Assembly (NCBI GenBank): GCA_029246385.1
Contig: JAQWNG010000037.1
Span: 1 to 64,000 of the forward strand
Source of the DNA: Halioglobus sp.
Lineage (GTDB): Bacteria; Pseudomonadota; Gammaproteobacteria; Pseudomonadales; Halieaceae
Reading direction: 5' to 3'
Length of the DNA: 64,000 bases
A program made the position numbers and the translations under genes. The notes beneath the pieces are model-generated. The model saw only the letters and a program-made list of their open reading frames with translations, did no database searches and had not been told where the DNA came from. This document shows, one piece after another, positions 57,417 to 64,000 of this stretch; within the stretch, counting starts at the first letter, position 1, and each line of letters opens with the position of its first letter.

Positions 57417-58265
57417 ATGAACACATACAATATCTGCGTGCTACTGGGCCTATGCATTGCTGTGTTGCTTGCGGGGTGCGAGCGAGGGACTGCAGTGCAA
57501 GTGCACCCTGCCGCCCTCAGCAAGCCAACAGGGGCAAAAGTTATCTTTCTCGCGGGTCCAGACAGTCATCTGCCAGGGACACATGAGCACAGGGCAGGGG
57601 CCGAGTTGCTATCCAATGCACTCCGTCAGCGTCAGCCCACATTTGAGACCGTAAATATATACGGCGGTTGGCCGGCAGACGAATCACTGCTTGATGGGGC
57701 TGACGCTTTGGTGATGTATTGCGACGGCGGTGACTCACATCTAATCATCGGCCACCTAGAGGCCTTCGACCGTCTGCTAGCAGCGGGCACCGGTATCGTC
57801 GCATTACACTATTGCTTAGAAGTCCCCAAAGACAGCCCAGCGTCTGCGTCCATGCTGAATGCTATCGGTGGCTACTTCGAAACATGGTGGTCAGTGAATC
57901 CGCACTGGATCGCCGACTATACCGACCTGCCTAATCACCCCATCACACAGCAGATACCGCCGTTTAGACTGCTAGACGAATGGTACTTTAATATGCGCTT
58001 TGTTGACCGCGGCGTCACACCCATCCTTAGGGCCATTGCCCCGGCATCGACGATGGAGCGCTGGAATGGCCCCCATAGCGGTAACGATGCGACGCGCAGA
58101 AGCGTAGCGAAGGGTGAAGCGCAAGTCACAGCTTGGGCCTATGAACGTCCCGCAGGCGGGCGTGGCTTCGGCTATACCGGTGGTCATTTCCACGCTAACT
58201 GGCAGCATTCGAGCGCCCGCGAACTGGTTCTTAACGCCATCGAGTGGGTCGCCATCAAGCCCTAG
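57417..58265 (+). CDS. ThuA-like domain lipoprotein
   Basis: 282 residues. Signal peptide with lipobox LLAGC (Cys20), so probably a membrane-anchored lipoprotein outside the cytoplasm. ThuA/class-I glutamine amidotransferase-like fold: KVIFLAGPDSH, ADALVMYCDGGDSH, GTGIVALHYCLE, HPITQQIPPFRLLDEWYFNMR, GRGFGYTGGHFHANW, and NAIEWVA near the end. The family is tied to sugar metabolism (trehalose and others) but its reaction is not settled. Converges on nagA with an 11-bp overlap. No clear ribosome site. Confidence 0.88.
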   Translation: MNTYNICVLLGLCIAVLLAGCERGTAVQVHPAALSKPTGAKVIFLAGPDSHLPGTHEHRAGAELLSNALRQRQPTFETVNIYGGWPADESLLDGADALVMYCDGGDSHLIIGHLEAFDRLLAAGTGIVALHYCLEVPKDSPASASMLNAIGGYFETWWSVNPHWIADYTDLPNHPITQQIPPFRLLDEWYFNMRFVDRGVTPILRAIAPASTMERWNGPHSGNDATRRSVAKGEAQVTAWAYERPAGGRGFGYTGGHFHANWQHSSARELVLNAIEWVAIKP

Positions 58266-59394
58266 CGCCATTTATCCAACTGCAACGAATACGACGCTCA
58301 GCATCTAATGCCAGCATATTGGCGCGAAAGCCTGGTCTTATTGCACCTAATTCCTGCCCCAAGCCTAGGGCTCGAGCGGGATACAGCGATGCCATGCGGA
58401 CCGCCTCAAACCACTCGAGTTGTGCAAATTGCGCGGCGTTGTTCACTGCCGACAGCATGTCTAGATCAGAGCCGGCTAGCGTCCCAGCGGCATTAGTAAC
58501 TCGCCCTTGGGCGGCGACAATTGGTTTGCCGTCAAGTAAAAAAACCTTATCCGACGACCCAACTGTTGGCATAGCGTCAGTAACCAGCAGCGCGCCACCT
58601 CTATTCTTGGCCGCCAGTGCAATACTAAACGCGGCAGGGTGTACGTGTTGCCCGTCGGCGATAATGCCAAACCAACTATCCTTGTCCTCTAGAGCGGCAC
58701 CTACCATTCCTGGCTCACGGCTCTGCAGTGAAGTCATGGCATTATAGAGGTGCGTAAAACCACTTAGGCCCTGCTTAAGGGCGTCTCGGGTCTGGGCATA
58801 GCTGGCGTCGCTGTGGCCACCGCAGACAATGACGCCCTTTGCCACTAGCTTTCGTATCATCTCTACAGAGGCCAGCTCAGGCGCGAGGGTTACCAGTGTG
58901 ACCCCACTGCCTAACGACGTAAGAATATCGAAACCTTCCTGATCGAGCTGACAGAATTGTGCGGCATCATGCACCCCACTGCGATCCGGGCTTAAGAAAG
59001 GACCCTCAAGATGAAGACCCAATACACCTGGAACTCCCTGTGAAATCGCCTGCGCAACCGCAGAGATAGCCTCACGCATAACATCAAAACTGGTGGTAAT
59101 CAGTGTCGGCAGAAAACCGGTAGTGCCGTATTGACGATGCGCCATGCCGATATGTCGAAGACTACCGACCGTTGGTGCTGCTGTGAATAGCACGCCTCCT
59201 CCGCCGTTTACCTGTAGGTCAATGAACCCGGGAATAAGTGTGCCACCTTGCAGGTCGTATGTGTCGCCTACCGCAGCCGGGATATTCGCACGATCAACTA
59301 TCGCGACGATAAACTCGTCTTCAATCAGTACTGCCTTGTGCTTATGCAGGGATTCACCATCAAACACGTGACCGTTGAGTATCGCCTGTAACAT
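58255..59394 (-). CDS. nagA: N-acetylglucosamine-6-phosphate deacetylase
   Basis: 379 residues from the ATG at 59394 (MLQAILNGHVFDGES). Cytoplasmic amidohydrolase that removes acetate from GlcNAc-6-P in amino-sugar and cell-wall recycling. PGFIDLQVNGGGG, HLEGPFLSPDRSGVH, VCGGHSDAS, THLYNAMTSLQSREPG, DGQHVHP and the catalytic Asp in LVTDAMPTVG are intact. No nagB, nagE or nagK nearby, so it is a lone gene here. The frame is open back to 59448. Confidence 0.95.
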   Translation of the reverse strand: MLQAILNGHVFDGESLHKHKAVLIEDEFIVAIVDRANIPAAVGDTYDLQGGTLIPGFIDLQVNGGGGVLFTAAPTVGSLRHIGMAHRQYGTTGFLPTLITTSFDVMREAISAVAQAISQGVPGVLGLHLEGPFLSPDRSGVHDAAQFCQLDQEGFDILTSLGSGVTLVTLAPELASVEMIRKLVAKGVIVCGGHSDASYAQTRDALKQGLSGFTHLYNAMTSLQSREPGMVGAALEDKDSWFGIIADGQHVHPAAFSIALAAKNRGGALLVTDAMPTVGSSDKVFLLDGKPIVAAQGRVTNAAGTLAGSDLDMLSAVNNAAQFAQLEWFEAVRMASLYPARALGLGQELGAIRPGFRANMLALDAERRIRCSWINGARA

Positions 59395-59579
59395 TAATGC
59401 CAACCCCCGACATCCGGTAACGGTGCAGGCTACCGCTGCACTCCACACTTTACCTCAGTCATAGTAGCATGATGCGAAACAGGGCTAACAGCGCGCCCAA
59501 AGTTACGCTCCGATACACTATTGCGTGGCGGAAGAAGAAAAGCTAAATGGCAAAGGAGGAAATTGCTATGGAGAATGTG

Positions 59580-59656
59580 TGGTCGGGGTAGAGAGATTCG
59601 AACTCCCGACATCCTGCTCCCAAAGCAGGCGCGCTACCAGACTGCGCTATACCCCG
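59580..59656 (-). tRNA. tRNA-Pro (TGG)
   Basis: 77 nt with encoded CCA. Acceptor CGGGGTA/TACCCCG, anticodon loop CTTTGGGAG (TGG), T-loop GTTCGAATC. Lies in the region that a long folD frame would otherwise cover. Confidence 0.96.
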
Positions 59657-59704
59657 ATGTCATCATTTTGGCGCCAGCGCCAGACCCTGTTTTCAGGAAC
59701 CAGC

Positions 59705-59733
59705 ATAATACTCATCCGCATCCTAAGCGTCAA
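59705..59733 (-). promoter_or_regulatory. Sigma-70 promoter for tRNA-Pro
   Basis: Minus strand TTGACG (59733-59728), 17-bp spacer, TATTAT (59710-59705), about 50 bp before the tRNA 5' end. Near-consensus. Confidence 0.65.
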
Positions 59734-59887
59734 CGGCAAAAATACTACACGGTCTTTCGCTGCCCCTCATTCCCATGTGACAATGCGACTCAATCCACTT
59801 AAACTCTGTGCGCTGGTATTGACTAGCTACGTCCAAATGGCGACACACAGCGCCGTACAGGCATATAACACTCAAGGAATAGATAAA

Positions 59888-60733
59888 ATGCCAACACTTG
59901 TCCTCGACGGTAAATTACTGGCTGCCCAGAGCGAGGCTCAATTGTTGGCTCGTGTGGAGCGCCTCAGGGTCAATTCTGCAGGGAAAACCCCGATCCTCGC
60001 CACGATTCTGGTCGGAGATGATCCAGCTTCTGCAACCTATGTCAAAATGAAAGGGAATGCGTGTCGCCGAGTCGGCATGGAGTCGCTGGCTGTAGAGCTG
60101 CCCGCAGCGACAACGACCGAGCACCTTCTAGCAAAAATCGCTGAGCTAAACGCCGACCCCGACGTGCATGGCATCCTGCTACAACATCCTGCGCCAGAGC
60201 ATATCGATGAGCGTGCCTGCTTCGACGCCATCGCTCTGCACAAGGACGTAGACGGCGTGACCTGTTTGGGTTTTGGCCGCATGGCAATGGGGGAGAATGC
60301 TTACGGCTGCGCAACGCCACAAGGCATCATGCGCATATTGAAACACTACGACATTGAGATCGAAGGTCAGCATGCAGTGGTGGTTGGGCGCAGCGCCATT
60401 CTCGGTAAGCCAATGGCGATGATGCTGCTGCAAAAAAATGCGACGGTAACTATCTGTCACTCTCGCACCAAAAACCTTCCAAACATTATTGCCCAGGCAG
60501 ATATCCTAGTCGGCGCTGTAGGCAAGCCGGAATTTATTAAAGCTGACTGGGTGAAGAAAGGCGCCGTAGTCATCGACGCCGGCTATCACCCCGGCGGCGT
60601 GGGCGACATTGAGATCTCAGCTCTGGCCGACAAAGCATCAGCCTACACTCCAGTTCCCGGTGGTGTTGGTCCAATGACCATTAATACCCTGATCATGCAG
60701 AGTGTTGTCTCTGCTGAGACAAGTCTGGCCTAG
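59888..60733 (+). CDS. folD: Bifunctional methylenetetrahydrofolate dehydrogenase/cyclohydrolase
   Basis: 281 residues from the ATG at 59888 ([14 protein letters not shown]). Interconverts 5,10-methylene- and 10-formyl-tetrahydrofolate with NADP. Catalytic Lys in [18 protein letters not shown]-binding [14 protein letters not shown], and C-terminal [14 protein letters not shown]. The frame is open back to 59525, but that part crosses tRNA-Pro and its promoter and has no homology, so the later start with AAGGA 9 nt upstream is used. Converges on cysS, 86 bp apart. Confidence 0.96.
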   Translation: MPTLVLDGKLLAAQSEAQLLARVERLRVNSAGKTPILATILVGDDPASATYVKMKGNACRRVGMESLAVELPAATTTEHLLAKIAELNADPDVHGILLQHPAPEHIDERACFDAIALHKDVDGVTCLGFGRMAMGENAYGCATPQGIMRILKHYDIEIEGQHAVVVGRSAILGKPMAMMLLQKNATVTICHSRTKNLPNIIAQADILVGAVGKPEFIKADWVKKGAVVIDAGYHPGGVGDIEISALADKASAYTPVPGGVGPMTINTLIMQSVVSAETSLA

Positions 60734-60819
60734 AGCCGATATTCTACAGGTCCGTTGCAAGAGGCAAGCGAGCGCTAGCATGCAATCTCTAAAGCACAGC
60801 CGTCAACTCGAAGCGGCTA

Positions 60820-62202
60820 TCAATCAGACTTGCGCTTCCATTGGGTGCCCTCGCGGGAATCCTCAAGCACTACGCCCTGAGCAAGTAACACCTTACGCAC
60901 TTCATCGGCACGGTTATAGTCTTTCGCGAGTTTGGCTTGCTGCCGCTCGACAATCAACGCTTCTATGTCCTCAGAGCAAATAGCATCATCAGATTCTGCG
61001 CCCTGCAGCCACTGCGCGGCATCCTGTTGCAGAATGCCCAACAGATTGCCGGCCGCAAGAATGCGTGCCTTCAAACGCCCTCTGGCGACTCCTTCTGCCT
61101 TGTGTAACTGCTTCGCTAATGCATGAATCTCAGCGATCGCAATCGGCGTATTAAGGTCGTCGTTCAGTGCATGGTAGAACGGCTCATCCGCAAGGCAAAC
61201 CTCTATCTCGATACCCACATCCTGCACCTCACGCAACGTGCTGTAGAGACTGTCGAGCGTTGCCTGAGCCTGTTCCAAAAGTTCTGCAGAGAAGTTTAAA
61301 GGGCTGCGATAGTGGGCAGACAATAACGCAAAGCGAAGTACTTCACCGCGATAGCTTTGCAGCAGATCACGCACCGTTCGGAAGTTCCCTAGTGACTTCG
61401 ACATCTTCTCACCATCAATGTCTAGATATGCGTTATGCATCCAGTACCTTACATAATCGCCACCATGGGCGCAGCGACTCTGAGCGATCTCATTCTCATG
61501 ATGTGGAAAAATCAGGTCGCGCCCACCACCGTGAATATCTATCGTATCCCCTAAGTGTTTATGGATCATTGCAGAGCACTCGAGGTGCCAGCCTGGACGC
61601 CCTCGCCCCCAAGGGCTGTCCCAACCGAGCTCTTCCTCGGCAGCCGGCTTCCACAGGACAAAGTCGCCAGGGTGGCGCTTATAATCGGCGACCTCAACTC
61701 TGGCGCCGGCCAACATGTCATCCAGCGCACGGTTTGACAGTTTTCCATAGTCTTCCATCGACTCAACCGCGAACAACACATGAGCCTGCGACTCATACGC
61801 ATGTCCTTTTTCTAATAGGGTGCTGGTGAGTTCAATCATAGCGTCAATATTATGTGTGGCTCGAGGCTCGAGGGTCGGCAGCAGGGCATTGAGCTGTGCC
61901 ATATCTTCGCGGTACTTAACCGTAAACTCCTCTGTGACGGATTCGATGGTGCGACCGCCTTCACCGGCGGCGACAATAATCTTGTCATCTACATCAGTAA
62001 TATTGCGCGCATAGATCACCGTGTCGTAATGTGTCTGCAGCAGGCGAAACAATGTGTCAAACACCACTACCGGGCGAGCATTACCAATGTGCGCCAAGTT
62101 GTATACTGTGGGGCCACAGACGTACATCGTGACGGTGTCTGGCAGCAGGGGCTCAAACACCTCCTTGTTAGCCGTCATGGTATTATACAACGTGAAATTC
62201 AT
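60820..62202 (-). CDS. cysS: Cysteinyl-tRNA synthetase
   Basis: 460 residues; class I synthetase. HIGH motif as HIGN ([10 protein letters not shown]), KMSKS in [11 protein letters not shown], zinc ligands in [15 protein letters not shown] and [11 protein letters not shown]. Charges tRNA-Cys, whose gene is also in this window. 10 bp downstream of glnS, so probably co-transcribed. Confidence 0.97.
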   Translation of the reverse strand: MNFTLYNTMTANKEVFEPLLPDTVTMYVCGPTVYNLAHIGNARPVVVFDTLFRLLQTHYDTVIYARNITDVDDKIIVAAGEGGRTIESVTEEFTVKYREDMAQLNALLPTLEPRATHNIDAMIELTSTLLEKGHAYESQAHVLFAVESMEDYGKLSNRALDDMLAGARVEVADYKRHPGDFVLWKPAAEEELGWDSPWGRGRPGWHLECSAMIHKHLGDTIDIHGGGRDLIFPHHENEIAQSRCAHGGDYVRYWMHNAYLDIDGEKMSKSLGNFRTVRDLLQSYRGEVLRFALLSAHYRSPLNFSAELLEQAQATLDSLYSTLREVQDVGIEIEVCLADEPFYHALNDDLNTPIAIAEIHALAKQLHKAEGVARGRLKARILAAGNLLGILQQDAAQWLQGAESDDAICSEDIEALIVERQQAKLAKDYNRADEVRKVLLAQGVVLEDSREGTQWKRKSD

Positions 62203-62212
62203 CTGCTGACCC

Positions 62213-63874
62213 TCACTGATTACTCCAAGTATCGCGCAGGCCTATAGTCCGATTAAATACTGGCTTGTCAGCACTGTAGTCATAACGATCCGCCACGAAA
62301 TAACCCTCCCTTTCAAACTGGAAACTTTGCTCAGGCAAGGCGCTCGCCAGAGAAGGCTCGACCCAAGCATTATCGATCACTGCCAGCGAGTCCGGGTTGA
62401 TATGCTCCATAAACGCATTATCACCCTTGTCGGGTGCCTCGTGATTGAACAGACGCTCGTACAAGCGCACTTGAGCATTCTTCCCATGCGATGCGCTTAC
62501 CCAGTGAATAACGCCTTTGGGCTTAATGCCATCTTCTGGGTTTTCCCCCAGTGTGCCAGGGATAGTGTGTGCGCGAACTTCACACACGTTGCCCAGTGCA
62601 TCCTTAACCACCTCGTCCGCCTCAATCACGTAAGCATTGCGAAGCCGCACGCGCTTACCCAATACCAGACGTTTAAATTTCTTATTGGCCTCCTCTCTAA
62701 AGTCGTCTGCATCGATATACACTTCTCGAGTAAAAGGTATAACTCTCTCACCCAGGTCATCCCGACTTGGATGTCCAGGCGCGCGTAGAGCCTCAACCTG
62801 GCCACTCGGGTAATCGGTGAGCACCACTTTGAGTGGCCTTAGCACACACATGCCGCGCGCTGCATTCTCATTAAGGTCCTCGCGGATAGCGAATTCCAGC
62901 ATGGCAACATCCACCACGCCATCACTGCGGGTGGTGCCGATCATGTCGCAGAATTTACGAATCGCCGCGGCCGTATAGCCACGCCGACGCATGCCCGATA
63001 CTGTCGGCATACGAGGATCGTCCCAGCCGGCTACCACGCCCTCCTCTACCAGCTGCTTAAGCTTGCGCTTACTGGTCACGGTGTAACTAGGATTCAGCCT
63101 GCCAAACTCATATTGTTGGGGCCGAGTCGGAACCGGAAGGTGTTCAATCAACCAGTTGTATAGCGGTCGATGATCTTCAAATTCCAGCGTGCAGATAGAG
63201 TGCGTTACGCCTTCGATAGCATCCTCCTGACCGTGAGCAAAGTCATAAGTCGGATAAATCACCCAATCAGAGCCGGTTTGATGATGAGGCACCTTGCGAA
63301 TACGATATAGAATTGGGTCGCGCATATTCATATTAGGCGCGGTCATGTCGATCTTCGCCCGAAGCACCTTGGCACCCTCGTCAAACTCGCCCGCCTTCAT
63401 CCTCGCGAGCAGGTCAAGATTATCCGCGATGCTGCGCTCCCGAGACGGACTATTGCGTCCGGGCTCGGTCAGCGTGCCACGGTATTCGCGCGCCTGATCT
63501 GGGCTTAGATCACAGACATACGCATTGCCCTCCGTCACCAGATGGATAGCCCAATTATAGAACTGCTCAAAATAAGAGGACGCATACTTCACCTCAGCGT
63601 CCCACGCATAGCCGAGCCATCGCACGTCAGCCTGAATAGCCTCTATGTATTCTTGGCTTTCCTTCTCGGGGTTGGTGTCATCAAAGCGCAAGTTACATCG
63701 CCCGTGATTGGCCTCAGCCAAGCCAAAGTTCACACTAATCGCTTTGGCATGTCCGATATGCAAATACCCATTGGGCTCCGGTGGAAAGCGCGTGACAACT
63801 TGTACAACTCGACCGCTGGCGATATCGTCACTAACAATGGACTGCAGAAAATTACTGACCGGAGTGTCTTCCAT
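62213..63874 (-). CDS. glnS: Glutaminyl-tRNA synthetase
   Basis: 553 residues from the ATG at 63874 ([11 protein letters not shown]); an upstream start at 63907 is possible. Class I synthetase with [17 protein letters not shown] (HIGH), FDDTNPEKE, and the KMSKS counterpart VTSKRKL (usually VMSKR). The C-terminal anticodon-binding beta-barrels are complete. The order glnS-cysS-folD matches pseudomonads. The 93 bp after 63907 to the window end show no feature. Confidence 0.97.
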   Translation of the reverse strand: MEDTPVSNFLQSIVSDDIASGRVVQVVTRFPPEPNGYLHIGHAKAISVNFGLAEANHGRCNLRFDDTNPEKESQEYIEAIQADVRWLGYAWDAEVKYASSYFEQFYNWAIHLVTEGNAYVCDLSPDQAREYRGTLTEPGRNSPSRERSIADNLDLLARMKAGEFDEGAKVLRAKIDMTAPNMNMRDPILYRIRKVPHHQTGSDWVIYPTYDFAHGQEDAIEGVTHSICTLEFEDHRPLYNWLIEHLPVPTRPQQYEFGRLNPSYTVTSKRKLKQLVEEGVVAGWDDPRMPTVSGMRRRGYTAAAIRKFCDMIGTTRSDGVVDVAMLEFAIREDLNENAARGMCVLRPLKVVLTDYPSGQVEALRAPGHPSRDDLGERVIPFTREVYIDADDFREEANKKFKRLVLGKRVRLRNAYVIEADEVVKDALGNVCEVRAHTIPGTLGENPEDGIKPKGVIHWVSASHGKNAQVRLYERLFNHEAPDKGDNAFMEHINPDSLAVIDNAWVEPSLASALPEQSFQFEREGYFVADRYDYSADKPVFNRTIGLRDTWSNQ

Positions 63875-64000
63875 AATACTATGCGCTGAGCTCTGTAAAA
63901 GACGCACAGTATAACCAGTCAGACGCAGAGCTTACAGCCAATTCAAAGCCGTTTGTCAGACATTAGAACATTCTGGAGAGGTTTACTTGCCTTAATGTTT

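Noticed and set aside
59525-59887. N-terminal extension of folD
   Set aside because: It covers tRNA-Pro and its promoter on the other strand, and FolD homology begins at 59888.

Overview
This is a gammaproteobacterial chromosome segment. Protein similarity and gene order point to a marine Cellvibrionales/Halieaceae-type or Pseudomonas-related lineage. Much of the layout matches what I recall of Pseudomonas: lolCDE next to a DUF2062 gene and comEC-exbB-exbD-kdsB-murB; the Na+-NQR operon next to gap, mfd, csiV, methylthioinosine phosphorylase, lexA and topA; recR-ybaB-dnaX-ffs; and folD/cysS/glnS. The taxon is an inference. No rRNA, insertion sequence, integrase, phage gene or CRISPR array was found.

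Left part, 1-23.5 kb. The window opens inside a secreted lipoprotein hydrolase (CocE/NonD type) carried on a tandem calcium-binding repeat stalk. Two tRNA genes follow (Cys, Gly), then pgsA, uvrC, murB, kdsB, exbD, exbB and comEC, all on the minus strand. A DUF2062 membrane protein converges on lolE-lolD-lolC. Next come nqrM, apbE and the six-gene nqrABCDEF sodium pump operon, with a long-form glyceraldehyde-3-phosphate dehydrogenase upstream. Several genes here begin with GTG or TTG codons fused to the stop codon of the gene before.

Middle, 23.5-43.4 kb. This part holds DNA repair and topology genes (mfd, lexA with a double SOS operator, topA), csiV, a nucleoside phosphorylase, a universal stress protein, a glutaredoxin-like protein, an IclR regulator and a TrmH-family methyltransferase. 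A MoxR/VWA pair, ycgN, ycgL, rnd, recR, ybaB and dnaX follow. dnaX carries a complete E. coli-like programmed -1 frameshift signal, predicted to make a short gamma subunit. The 4.5S RNA gene ends this part.

Signalling cluster, 43.5-57.0 kb. This is the most unusual region. Four histidine kinases of the HD/EFNN H-box type (three hybrid, one with a degenerate receiver-like N-terminus) sit with one FixJ/NarL-type response regulator, one receiver-EAL c-di-GMP phosphodiesterase, an outer-membrane beta-barrel protein and a YfiR (DUF4154) periplasmic protein. One kinase has a periplasmic segment resembling the YfiN sensor domain (CHASE8). This suggests a YfiR-type envelope sensor feeding a phosphorelay in place of a diguanylate cyclase. 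Three TACGT motifs spaced exactly 10 bp apart lie upstream of the barrel-yfiR pair and are a candidate operator.

Right end, 57-64 kb. tRNA-His, a ThuA-like lipoprotein, nagA, tRNA-Pro, folD, cysS and glnS. Most genes are ordinary housekeeping; the signalling cluster, the repeat-stalk hydrolase and the dnaX recoding element deserve the closest look.
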